Made by a program: the position numbers and the translations under genes. Positions 52,498 to 64,000 of a DNA stretch of 64,000 bases are shown one piece after another. The stretch's first letter is position 1. Each line of letters begins with the position of its first letter. A model generated the notes under the pieces. It was given only the letters and a program-made list of their open reading frames with translations, was not told the origin of the DNA and did no database searches. Source of the stretch: Rotaria macrura (lineage: Eukaryota; Rotifera; Eurotatoria; Philodinida; Philodinidae); assembly GCA_900239685.1 (NCBI GenBank), contig OENT01000065.1, forward strand, positions 1-64,000. Direction: 5' to 3'.

Positions 52498-53066
52498 ATT
52501 TTCTGCTAAACAATATTCAATTGTGAGAATAAAAATATAGAAGAAGAAAATAATCGTTCATGAATAATAAAATCGTTTGTTTTAATCATATTTATTGTTT
52601 TTTTGGAAAAATACTCAATTATAATCCATGTAGATACGCGCCTGATAGATAACGAAAAGCATGAGCCTAAATTTACAAGAATTGATAAAATTATCAGATG
52701 TTTTTAAATACAACTATTTTGTTTTATGATTATTACCATAGGCATACATGTTTTATAGTGTTACGAATGAAGTATTCGATTCATTCACCTTTCATATTCA
52801 AAAGCTGAATGTGTGACTCGTACTTAAGCAAAAAATATATTTTTTACATTCTTATTCGTAAGTTGAATATAATTTAAGACTAAGAACACAATAAATAACA
52901 TTCTGCTTGCTTATCAAATTTCTTACATGATTCTTAACCAGGTCAATGGTACTCATCTTGGTGTCTCTTTGTTTATATACGTATGTATAGGCAGAGAGAG
53001 AGAGAGAGATAGAATATACATTATCCATGGAATAAAAAAGTTACTTATTGAAATAGATATTAATCA
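52498..53066. other. Intergenic between divergent units
   Basis: A 570-bp AT-rich spacer between two divergent reading units. It contains a (GA)n microsatellite at about 52993-53009 and is the likely shared promoter region. A TTTAGCAG just upstream of the minus-strand ATG at 52497 could be a splice acceptor. Confidence 0.5.
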
Positions 53067-53995
53067 ATGTCGGAAGAACCTATTGGTGCAATACATTTGA
53101 ATATTATTTGTGATGGAGAACAAAGTGAACCATCTGTCATAAGCAAAGGTAGGGTATTGCAGAAAAAGACGCGTTTTAATGATAGATTGTATTGATTTAT
53201 GTAGATAAACAACGGTAACTATGATTCATCAGAAAGGTCATAAATCTGAATTTCGTTCACGAAACAAAGAAGACGTAACTTGTTGTTCACTAGTGACTAT
53301 TGAAGATGATGCATTTACGTGTTTCATTCAATGACAACGTACCGAAATCATATTTGAATTATATTGCTTAAGTTTTATTGAACGATTTATAAGTGGTTTT
53401 TAGATATTATACTGAACAATAACAACAATGAAACTGAAGAAAACTTTCAGCGCAGCTTAATATCCCAAGTGTTCATCTGGAGGATATTATTAATTTGATT
53501 ATATTCATCGATCTGTGTTGGTTACAATAAGTAGGGTAGGATTTCAGGAAATCCTTGCAACTCATGTTCAATTAGAACACGAACATTATCAACGGTAGGA
53601 CAAATTCTACAAACGACACATATGCTAAAATTTTCAGCATCGACTATTATTGTTGAACAAAAACATTCACGAATTTCTCAAGTTTCATCAAATTTACCAC
53701 TAGATTTTGCAACAGTCATTCGAGAAGAACAAGACAAACACCGTCACATTAACAGAAATCTTGTGCACGAACCATTCAACATCGCAAGGTATTCTGTTAC
53801 AATTATTTAATTATATATGAAATCAATTCTTTGCATAGTTAACAACGAGAATCACGTGCATAAACAACAATGATTATGTTACAAAATGAAATCATTGTCT
53901 TGAAAATTAGTGATCGTGCGCATCAAGAATTCATAACAAATACTTTGAAAAGCGATATCTGTCCACACTCACAATATATTATGTCCATAAGTTGA
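53067..53995 (+). pseudogene. Probable decayed multi-exon gene, unrecognised
   Basis: It opens with a clean first exon at ATG 53067 (MSEEPIGAIHLNIICDGEQS, ending before GTAGGG at 53149) and a normal 56-nt intron. The next exon, from 53205, is out of frame by one base with the following good reading TVTMIHQKGHKSEFRSRN, which then runs to a TGA at 53332. Coding-like pieces continue in other frames (EIIFELYCLSFIERF; ASTIIVEQKHSRISQVSSNL at 53641; then an NLVHEPFNIAR exon end followed by GTATTC; LQNEIIVLKISDRAHQEF at 53880). The repeated loss of frame suggests a pseudogene. An intact gene with splice sites I misjudged is possible. I do not recognise the family. Confidence 0.45.
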
Positions 53996-54828
53996 TTAAA
54001 TTTTAATCATAGTTCAATATAATATTACGCCGATATTCACTGATAATAGATTCATATCGAACGTTGAGTAAGTACCTCAATAACAAGAACTACGATAGCC
54101 AATGCCAATAATGCCAAAATCATATTCGCATGCTAATGTTCTGTAGTCGTCACTGAATAGTGATGAATTGTCATCACATCTCGATACCATGTAACAATTG
54201 CTGATTACAATCGCTGTTTTCAATGAAGATGAACATGCAAAGATCTTTATGTCAAGAAGTAACATGTGCTTTAGTAAACCATTCTCTAACTGAAAGAATT
54301 CAACCGATTCTTGCCGTTCATTGTACAATATGCTTTAGTGCTTTGATTTACACAGTATTGTATCGTGATTGTCATTTGTGTACAACTTGATGTATTAATT
54401 AAATCTTTGAGAAACAGGATCTACTACTAGTATCATATATCCTATATTTCAAGCGCTGGCCAATAATATTCTTTGTATTCATAGAAGCAGTTATGTTAGA
54501 GAATAAATAATTTTAACTGAAACAAAACAAAAAACTTAGCTTGGATTTATTATGCAGACAATTTCTTTTATGCGAATAATTTTGTCTTTTTTTTTGTGAT
54601 ACATCCACAAACGTACACAACATGGATAGTTAGTACTTTAAATATATATTTATATATATACACCAAAATAAAAGAAACAAAATATTTATTTTCTTCTTTT
54701 TGTTATTGTAAAACAGTTACTGCTGTTAAGTCATCTTTCTTTTTCTTTCTTTTTATCATTACATATTCATTTATGGAGAATAAAATGATATCTTGCGTGG
54801 TTTTTTAATAAACTAAATAGTGTTGCTG

Positions 54829-55505
54829 TCAATGGTCTTCAGCTGTCATGAGTCTGTCATCCATAACTGGTGAATGCATCACTGGTGAAACACTTTCGTC
54901 ATCTAGGAAAATGTTATGATTTTAAAAGAACAGCTATTATTAAATAGATTTCTATTCACATACTATCTAAATGAGCAAAATATCTCATTAGTTGTTGTCT
55001 GTTAATTGGAAATAAATATTCATGGTCTTGAATTTCAGCGGATAGTTCTTCATCATCAGGCTCTTGGTTCAATTGACTACCATAGATTTCATATAGATCA
55101 TCCATCAATGGAATAAAATCCATGTCATCATCATCATCAGCATCAGCATCAGCATCACTATTGTTGTCGTCATCGTTGTTGTTTTTATTTGGCGTATGTA
55201 CTTCAACTTTTTCCGGTTCAACTTGATTTGAAGAGCTCATGAAATTTTTATTTTCATCCTTATTTAAAGGTTGTTCGTTTTGATTCGATGCAACTTGTTC
55301 ATTAGCAAGTTCTTTTAAAAGACGACCAGCGATAGCCGTTGCTTTTTGTTGTTTAGCTTCTTGAGAATCAGGAGCACCTAAATTATCAACAATTATCCTA
55401 CTATAAATAACAATTGAAAAGAATCTTACTTTGTTTGACAGGTGCTGAAATGACCAATGAATAGCCACAAATAATAGTGAAAAGGCAAAAGGAAAAAAGT
55501 TGCAT
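54829..55505 (-). CDS. Small secreted Asp/Glu-rich protein
   Basis: Three exons, 55505-55430, 55377-54964 and 54902-54829, join in phase and give 187 residues. Exon 1 encodes a textbook signal peptide (MQLFSFCLFTIICGYSLVIS, cleavage near ALA-like SA/PV). The mature part has a helical, Gln/Ala/Lys-rich start (EAKQQKATAIAGRLLKELAN), an Asn/Asp run with DADADADDDDD, then a more ordered acidic segment (DFIPLMDDLYEIYGSQ) and an HEYLFPINRQQLMRYFAHLD segment, and a Met/Pro tail. It has no cysteines in the mature part and no clear dibasic processing sites. An acidic secreted or secretory-lumen protein (calcium binding or a granin-like role) is a guess. A minus-strand AATAAA (TTTATT 54685-54690) follows. 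The exon structure and signal peptide make it a convincing real gene. Confidence 0.75.
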
Positions 55506-58500
55506 GATTGAGTGTCTCTAGAAGAAAAGGAATATCATCAAACGATTAACTCTATTTATAGCGAAACACTTTAGATGATGTACTTACAATTATTTTTTTG
55601 TATGTACGTGAGGGAAAGTATTCGCGTGTTGTCGAGCTTATGCGTTCAAGAATAATGAGATCTTTCTTTCTCTGTTCTATCAAACTTTTGAGAGAGGAAG
55701 AATAGAAGAACGGGTGGGCGTTTGAGACGAAAATTGAATGTTTATAGAAACGAGAAAAAAGAGAATGTCAGAGAAAACATAAAAAGCAAAACGAGTATCT
55801 ACGTCATCGGAATGTTATGTCTTTATTTCTATCGAGTGACGTTCTGCCTCTAACTATTCAATACACTAGTTTATTCGTTCATTCACGCAATGCTAACTGT
55901 GTGGGTGGATATTTTTTCCGAAGAATGAGAAAGAAAAATCTCGATAGGCTCAGAACAGGAAGAAATAATAGAAGCAAGTAAGACGCCTACGTATAAAAAA
56001 GAAAAGTACAAGCTTTTCTATGAGCACTCAACCGAATTCATAAAAAACCATTATCTCGACATGAAGACAAATACAGAAGAGGTTATAATCATTTATTTCT
56101 TATCATGTTCAACATAAAAATATGATTTGCTTAACTTCTAGTATCGTTAGTTTAGTGAAAAGAAAACATAATCTAAAATTGACAATTGAAAATCAAGAGA
56201 CATTTTATTGTTGTCTAATGAATGCATGCTTCCTATCTTCGCATTTAGATTAACAGCAATTCTTTGAAGTGGAAAATCATTCTACAGAAAAAAAGAAGAA
56301 TATAGAAAAAGACAAAAACATCTTTTCATATGTGCTCCTAAGATTATTGATGTGATTCATGTTCGATATTTTGATTTCCTCAGTCGAAATCAATTTATAA
56401 TAAAGAATTTATCAAAATATTACCGCGATTAATTATTCAAAGTACTATTAAAAGAAAAGGCGTGTCTTATTGTTTTGATACCTATTTCCAAGCTTACATG
56501 TCTCTGTTTGGATAACTTGTCAAAAAGAAAACAACTGATTAACATAACTTTTGTGCATGACAGGTAATTATCTAAAAATTGAAAAAGAAAACTTTAATAA
56601 TCAAATTAGAGGAAAACAGAAAAACACGTAGGCGTCGTTGACATTTACAATTGAATCAAATACAAAATAATATTATATGCAAATATCATAATAAATAAAT
56701 TTGATGCCAAATATCTTTTAGCTCGATTAATTAAGATAGTTAGTAAAGAGAATGTAATATGATATTCTATTGGACTATTATTCTACGATGATTGATTTGA
56801 AAATAACATGCGATAAAACATATTGATTTTCATTATTATTGGTGTCGATACAATGTTGGCTCTTGAGACAGAATGTAAATCGTCAATATTCTTTTTATAG
56901 TCAGAAAAAACGTCATTGTTCCTCATAGAACTCAATCAAATTTATTTTCAATTTAACATGTTCGTATGTCTATATGGTATCCTGTGCGTTTGTAATTGTC
57001 ATCATACGAATAGAAGTCATTTTCAAGTATGCATGACTAGATTTTCAACATAAAATCAAGAATCATCTTTTCATCTCTTAAAATCCTATTTTAGAATTAT
57101 CGAAATCGTAACGAAGTTGATTCTCTACGAAGTTTGTCATTGTTCAGCTCTGTATTAGAATGTCTTTTTTTTTCTCTTCTTTTATTTATCTAGATACATT
57201 AATCTTTACTGAAGTCAGAAAAATATTATTTAGCACACTAAGACTGAACAATTTTTGTAGCTTCCAGAAGATAGTTGTATTTAGATAAAGCAAAGCAAAG
57301 AGAAAGTTGTGGAAACCGGGATGTTCCTTCGATTTTATAGTGATTCTTGTGCTCAATAATTCTATAAAATGTAAGCAAAAACTTCAGACGATGAATTATT
57401 TGGACTTTATTTCTGAGCTATCCTATCCTCAAAGAACAAATAATTATCATTGAGAACTTCTCATTAGATTTACGCTTCTTCAAAAAAGTCAACATTTTGA
57501 TGTTTATCATTGTTCATAGTCAAGTAAAAGTATTGGAATACAAGTCTTATCTAGAATGTATGACAACAACTGTAGGTCTCTTTCTTATCTGATAGACAAA
57601 CAATATTGACATGTTTGGAATCACTGATACACGTCGTGATTCATCCTAATATATATATATTAATAGTTGTTTTCATGACTTAAAATAATAGTTCGTCAAA
57701 GTAGATTAATACTGATGAATTATTGATTTACATGCATCCTTGTTTTATTGATGTTTTGCAGAAACGTTTTTTCAGTTGAATTTATTCTAATCAATATGAA
57801 AAAAACCTATTTATATTAATTGAAAAAATTTAGTTCGAACTCATATTATCCGATGTGTCGGTACTCAATTGGTTATATTTGATAGATTCCTTATTGGAAA
57901 ACTTGATTAGATTCATAATTTCCAATTTTCATTGATGAGAATGTATTCCCAAATTATCATTCTATCTACTCTTATACTGCATTCTTATATAGAAAATTTC
58001 CGTTCGCAGTCTAGTTTTCCAAAAAAAAAAAGATGATACTTTTTAAAAATCTCTACAATAATTTACTACACGACAAGCTATCTATCTTCTCATGGAGATA
58101 TATATTTTATTTTAGAAATGTAATATGATAACAGGTTGCGGGCATCATGCTCATTGAAATAGTTTAATGGAAAGTTGCATGTGTATGAAGCTTTTTGTGA
58201 ATATCATTCTTTTGCAGTACAATTGATTTGAAACACGTCCCTGTTAAAACTAACAATGAACAACAGGCAACGATATGATCAAACCTTTCACTACTTGACT
58301 GATCTGCTGTCACATTTTTAATCTACAAAAGTAGCTGAAGCGAATCATTTTGACAATTTCTCTGATAGAACGTATTACTCTTAGCGCATTTCTCTCATAC
58401 TAAGCGTAACGACTAGATAAGATTGTATTTTTATTTCGTCGTGTACTTTTGCTCTAGTTTTCTCTGAAGGAACATGAACTAGATTCGTAGAATAAATGTC

Positions 58501-61228
58501 AACCAAGATTAATTCCATAGCTAAGATGGCAATGTATATGTACATGTATATATGCACATGTCGAGTCCAGTTGTTTCATTATTTCAACTTGATGCTACGT
58601 CTCTTATGATTATGATTGATAGATCAAAAGAATGACTCTAATTGAATGATTCATGATGTTAATTACTTGAAAAAAAGTAGATATGTAAGCGAATTACTAT
58701 ACTATTGATTGAAATCAGTTTGCAAAGGATCCCAGAATGGTATGAATTGTCGATTAGAATCTGTGTTTCCATATACTTATCAGTAGATATTCTTATGTAA
58801 TTATAACCGTAATCGAACAAAAAACAGATGCATGAATCCAAATGATAAACAAAGCTTACTAGTTGACGATGGAATAAATCATATTTATTTCGTTATTCAG
58901 AATTTCTTGCGACTCTTAATTAATCATCTCTGTTCGGTAACATGACACAGTGGATTGTTTTGATAATGGAAAACAACACAGAATTCTTCGTGCAAATACT
59001 TATCTAATCTACTAAGATCGTTTAGAAAAAAAATTTTCTCGTTTCGGTCTCGCAATACCAAAAACAATCGTTTCTTGTATATTGACTTCGGTTTTGAATA
59101 TTAGTTTTTCTTCATCAATAAAAATAGAACTAAGATCATAATCCATTCAATAACGAATGATTTGTATGTAGCTAATGCATGCGGTATCGAAGCCCTTAAT
59201 TTCAATTTTTTCCACAAAGGATAAATGATATAGTAGCTTTAGAAAAAATATTCATGATCAAATATCAATTCATATTGCTATAAATGGACACTTGAGATGT
59301 ATATATATAAGTCTTAAAAACAATGCTACTTCGTCAGCCTTTTCTTAGTTGTACTTAAATCTCATGATTTTATTATTATGGTAATACACCTTGACTTGTA
59401 TGACCTTTTCTCTCACAAAAAGTTTAAGCTTATCAAAGATAGATGATTTTAGGCCATGAATCGAAATTCAGCATAGCAATGCATAGTATCACTCATTCAA
59501 CATGAAAGTTAAGACTAAAATAAATCAAAGGTCTTCGGTAGAAGACAAGAAAAATAAACGATGATTAAATCCAAACGAACATGCATTTGCTCAGAATAAA
59601 TTTTCCTCATTAGTAACATCATGCATTTGTAGCTATTATTGATATTTTCATAGGTCTATTTTAAAAACATGATGTTATATTCATTTATTTAAGCTGCTGT
59701 TGTTTATCGTTTTGTGAAGCTGTATAAAATGAGAAAAGCTGATTTTATTCGCATTATTTTGCATATGAAACAATAGGTTACAGGATTAAATATACAAACT
59801 TAATATGTGTTTTGAAAATTGAACCTTCATTATTCTTCATGAAACTTTAAAAACAATGAAAACCTGACAGAGATCATTGTACTCACCCGATCCTTATACG
59901 TTGGATGTATATACAATTATTGAAGCATGCTTTTATTTTTCTTTTAAAAAGAAATTATTTAAATAAAAACTTCTGAATCGTTGTCATGTTTCGATAGATA
60001 CTATGTTGTCATTGGTAATAATAAAAAGAATTAAAAAAAAACGTAACCAATAAAGTTTCTTTATTTGGCAAAAGAAAACTTTTCTCGTTTGCTGCAACAA
60101 GAAACTTTGATTTCAATGAAAAAATTGCATAAGAATACTTGATGTACACAAGGTCATAACGTGAACATACGAAATTCATTCAAAACTGACAAGTTCAATT
60201 CAATTGGAAAGAAAATTCTAGAATCCATGAGAAAGCTTCTATTATAAATTTCAATTCAAGATTAGTAAATCTATCATTTTAATTTATCAGAAAGTAATAA
60301 TTGAACGTTAACTCGTAGTTCAAAATGATTTACATTTACATTCTTCAAATATCACAAATTCTAAAAGATAACTATTCATGCGTGTCTTTAAGCATATTAC
60401 CAACAACATGAATATTTTATCATGTGTTAATAATAGACATTATGATGATTCTGTATTTAGAGGCTTCTTTTCAATTATGATTGTTAGTCAGAGAAACATA
60501 TTGTTCGTAATACGCGAAACTTTCAGTTTTGTTTATCAAAGATAAAAAGAAACATTCATCACTATTAGTTACTGTATCATTCGATGGTGTCCTCCATATT
60601 CTACTTCTGACTACGTTATTTTTCACTCGTAGTAATCAGCGACGACATTTTCCTCTATGTCATCAGTGGATGCATGTAAAAATGTTTTCAACAGGTTAAC
60701 TGTTCGGTTTACCCAATGCATGAAGAAACGAACTAAACTCGAGGTTTTAATTTCGAGCGATAAGTATTTTTCTAGTTTTTTCTTTCTCGTAATGTTATCT
60801 TTGAGTGGGTCAATCATTCACTCATGCATAACATAATGCCCCGGAGAAGTTTTCTACGATGATTTGACACGTGATGGATTAGAACAAAAAAAGAGAATGA
60901 AAGAGAGAAAACGAGAGAAAGAGGACGCCACTGTTGACCGACATAAGCGTCATCTAACATGATTTTCTCATTGCTAGTAGCTCTGTTTTTATCTTATAGT
61001 GCATGACTATGCTGGTTTTCTTGTAAGTTGACCAATCATGATCATGTTCTAGAACATTCTTTGCCCACTTTCTCTTATTCTCGTAAAAAATTTCTATCCT
61101 CTAGAATACTTGCCACACATTCACTCATATGAACTGTGAAATATTCATTCTTTGAAAAGAAAAAAAAAATGCTGTATAATTATTTTTCATTCTCATTTTA
61201 GAAGAAGACAGGTGAAAAATAATTAGGA
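55506..61228. other. Gene-poor region of about 5.7 kb
   Basis: 55506-56000 is purine-rich with some CpG and is the likely promoter and leader of the secreted acidic gene. The remainder is AT-rich without an intact gene. A 64-codon minus-strand frame at 60623-60817 (starting MIDPLKDNITRKKKLEKYLS) has mildly protein-like composition but no family. 60840-61220 is richer in G and C with GA/CT runs and is the likely promoter of the SUMO gene. Confidence 0.5.
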
Positions 61229-61768
61229 ATGTCCTCTGCTGACGCTACGAATAGCAATAATACAAGCAAAACAGATGAATATATTAAACTTAGGGTAGTC
61301 GGTCAAGATAATAGTTAGTTGTTTTAATTCTTTTTTTTTGTATGTATTGAGAAAATATGTTTTTTCTTTCGTGTCATAGGTGAAGTCCATTTTAAGGTAA
61401 AAATGACAACATCAATGGGAAAATTAAAGAAATCATATGCTGAACGTCAAGGTTAGTTTCAATCAGTTTATTTGAAATTAATTTAAAAGAAAATTATTGT
61501 CTATATATTTAGGAGTTGCTGTTGGTAGTTTGCGGTATGTTTCATTCAGTCAAGAAAAACAAATAATTAGTAAACTTGTGTTCATTTAAAAATTTTTTAG
61601 GTTTCTCTTTGATGGTAAACGTATAAATGATGATGAAACACCTAAACTTCTGGAAATGGAAGACAATGACACGATTGATGTATATCAAGAACAAGTATGT
61701 TTTAAAATTGCGGAATAACTGAAGATTGTATTCATCGATTCATTTCTTAGGTTGGGGGTTCATGTTAG
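61229..61768 (+). CDS. SUMO: SUMO (small ubiquitin-like modifier)
   Basis: Five exons: 61229-61313, 61380-61451, 61513-61534, 61601-61694 and 61751-61768, all in phase, giving 96 residues. SUMO is conjugated to lysines of target proteins by E1 (SAE1/2) and E2 (Ubc9) after a SENP protease trims the C-terminus. The fold is clear: [59 protein letters not shown] and [13 protein letters not shown]. The protein ends QVGGSC, so maturation would remove Ser-Cys and expose Gly94. The N-terminal tail (about 17 residues, Ser/Asn/Thr-rich) has no good psi-K-x-E site. Exon 3 is only 22 nt and the last exon only 18 nt; the latter alone carries the diglycine. AATAAA is at 62051-62056. The gene is intact. Confidence 0.95.
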
Positions 61769-64000
61769 ACAAAGCAAATCAGTTTTTGATCATTACCACC
61801 ATTCTAATTCTCAACTCTATCTCGAATGAACATTTTCTTGTTTTTTTTCTTCTTTCCTTGAATCCTTTTTCCTGTGTCTCTTGTTGTTTGTCATTGTTTG
61901 TATGTATATATATATATATATTAGTACTCTGACTTATGTATTGTCAAGGTAATTAAACTCATTTTTTGGCTGTTGTTCTGGCAAAACATCAAAGAAGGAA
62001 AAGAAGAAGATCGTACAAATTTCATTTTTTTTTTGGTTTTTTGCTTGGAAAATAAAATGTTTATGTAGAAAACTTGTGGTTCTCTTTCTCTTGCGTTTAT
62101 TTTTTATTTCTTGACTTTTTTTTCTCTTTCGATGTGTTACACAATTCGAGTTTCCTTTTCTCTTTTTCTATGTGTTTATGTCTTTGTTATCTATGAGCTT
62201 TTGTGATGATGAAAACTGAAAGCAAGCTAAAGAAAATACTAGAGTCAAACGAAAATTATAATGAAAAAACATGTTGAGAAATAAAAATTAGATGTTAATG
62301 ATTACATAGCTATTCATTTGTAAATCTTTCATTTGAACAATATAGCTCATAATATGACTCATTAGATTGAATAGTAAATTATTCATTGATCATAAATAAA
62401 TATCATCACTCGATACTTCTCACGAAACAACATGTCTTATCTAAAAAAAAAGCAAAGATTGAATCATCGAATAACCTTAAGTGAAGGTTTATTTGAGAGA
62501 TGTCTGAAAACAATGAATAATCAAGATTTCGTTGATGAATGAATTACGAAAGTACTTAAACTAAACCTGATTCTTATACATTTCATGGCTGGAAATGAGA
62601 TCAATCAATGTCTTTTAATTAACGATATTCTTCAATTACATCTCGACAATCATAGTTTACAAATATAAGCATCAAGCATGTATAATATCTATTCAACTAT
62701 GACGCACATGTATATACATATATCAAGTACTTTGGGCCAATCTTTTCTGACTTCCTGATTAATTTTATTTTTCAAATTTATGAAAGACTTCTCTCAAATA
62801 TTGTCTTTCGATCACTATGTTCCTATTTACAAATGAACAGAAATATTCGGAAGATTCTTGTTTTTAAAGTTTTATATGAAATTGAATGTTTATAGAACGC
62901 TACTCCTGATGCAAGATCATCAACTGTTCAAATACTTTCACGCTGGCCTCGGATTACTAATTTTTCAAATTTTAGGAATACCTATGTAGGATTTCGTTTT
63001 CTGAATTATACGATCATTCTCACTAAAACTTGAGCAAAATTATTTAGTTTTTGTACCTTGAACCACGTCTAAAATATATATGCTTCGCTTGCAGGAAGCA
63101 ACTTTTCACATTACCAGGTTTTGTCGTAGTAACTGATGACTGGGGCGGCGAGTGAGGGGGTTGTGTCGCGAATATCTCTGTACTCTCCCTCAGGAAAATG
63201 TCAAATCTCGTCGAAATATAGGAAAATTAATTGAAATATAGGATTTTTCAAAAAAATAGGAATTAGAGGTATTATTGGTCGAATCCGAGTCCAATTTTCA
63301 CGATGAAACTATTATGTAGTTCCAAAGTACTTATGAGTACTCTGAAGAAATTTTGAACAATTAGCTCATTGTTACAAAAATACATCATTTGTCAAGTATG
63401 GGGTTCTATGCGCACCTTGGTCCACTTGAGAAACATTAGAAAAATTGGTTTTCGACTTGACAATTTACATAGAGACGAGTACTGATGAGAACAAAGTTTT
63501 TTGAACGTTTCAAATCTTGATATTGTTCCTGTTATCAGAAGTAGCTATTGCGATAATGGGTATTTTACATCGTTCAAACAGAGTAGCAAATCCGATGAAG
63601 TAGAAAAATCAAGAGACTTGAAAATTTTTTTAAATATTACTCCTATTGAGGTCCGTTCCTAGCAGAAGTCGAAATTCGAAAATCAATTTTTTCTGATATA
63701 TTCCTAAGGGGAGACCACAGCGCTCATTAAAATCCGTACCTTACAAATGGAATATTTTTATAACAATAAGCTAGCTCCCAAAAATGTTTTCAGAGTATTC
63801 AGTACTCCTTTAGAACTACCTATTGATGACTTTTCCTCGAAAGCTCGACTGATTTATAAAAGGCAAACGAAACTAGAAATATTCAATGAAACCACTTCGA
63901 TATTGAAACCGTTCGAGACGCTTCAAATTGAATAAACAGTCAATGAATATTCCATGAACAAAGCTACATCTTATACGGGAATTCGAAGATAACTATTTTT
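61769..64000. other. SUMO 3' UTR and right edge with repeat-like sequence
   Basis: 61769-62060 is the probable SUMO 3' UTR. 62060-62880 is AT-rich. From about 62890 composition becomes more even. A short frame after TTTATAG reads NATPDARSSTVQILSRWPRI, and 63747-63935 holds a 62-codon ATG frame (MEYFYNNKLAPKNVFRVFST). Between them the sequence has the mixed look of an interspersed repeat. No transposase or reverse transcriptase motif is visible. Confidence 0.4.
63747..63935 (+). CDS. Short ORF of 62 codons, unrecognised
   Basis: The frame runs from ATG 63747 to TAA and encodes a basic and hydrophobic mix ending LKPFETLQIE. It lies in the less AT-rich right edge of the window and could be an exon of a gene continuing beyond the window or part of a repeat. 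No family is recognised. Confidence 0.25.
   Translation: MEYFYNNKLAPKNVFRVFSTPLELPIDDFSSKARLIYKRQTKLEIFNETTSILKPFETLQIE

Noticed and set aside
63280..63310. TGGTCGAATCCGAGTCC resembling a tRNA T-arm
   Set aside because: It lacks the GTTC core and no cloverleaf can be formed with the flanks.

Overview
The window looks like AT-rich (roughly 70% by eye) invertebrate nuclear DNA, most probably from a bdelloid rotifer of the Rotaria/Adineta kind. The reasons are: most GT-AG introns are 50-70 nt with a few of 0.3-1.4 kb; the F-box gene has the style of the large bdelloid F-box families; animal-only genes such as synapsin are present; and duplicated genes appear to be decaying among intact neighbours. 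The taxon is an inference from style, not from a marker gene. All exon models below were built by hand from ORFs and splice consensus, and intron phases were checked for consistency.

Layout, left to right. 0.8-2.0 kb: the 3' end of an unrecognised gene (+) converges on a small two-helix membrane protein (-). 2-8.3 kb: gene desert with traces of a decayed gene near 4.1-4.6 kb. 8.3-10.5 kb: F-box protein (+) with one unusually long intron. 11.5-12.8 kb: PQ-loop membrane protein (-). 12.8-18.8 kb: desert. 18.8-24.3 kb: seven-exon gene (-) for a large surface protein with signal peptide, two leucine-rich-repeat modules, a Ser/Thr mucin-like stalk, one transmembrane helix and a cytoplasmic tail. 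24.3-31.7 kb: desert. 31.7-33.7 kb: small beta-trefoil (ricin-B-like lectin fold) gene (+) converging on a Gln/Ser-rich protein gene (-). 36.0-38.9 kb: complete twelve-exon synapsin gene (+). 39.2-39.9 kb: assembly gap flanked by two identical 265-bp copies. 41.8-42.7 kb: a terminal-inverted-repeat DNA element. 44.4 kb: a near-perfect 85-bp palindrome. 45.2-47.2 kb: acyl-CoA synthetase pseudogene (+) with two in-frame stops and a lost splice acceptor. 49.6-54.0 kb: an unrecognised gene (-) next to two decayed coding regions (+). 54.8-55.5 kb: small secreted Asp/Glu-rich protein (-). 55.5-61.2 kb: desert. 61.2-61.8 kb: five-exon SUMO gene (+), whose last 18-nt exon carries the processing diglycine.

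The genes do not form an operon or a shared pathway; they are independent eukaryotic transcription units. I found no rRNA, tRNA or CRISPR. The most interesting items are the two-module LRR/mucin receptor, the sharply damaged acyl-CoA synthetase copy, the TA-flanked TIR element and the long palindrome.
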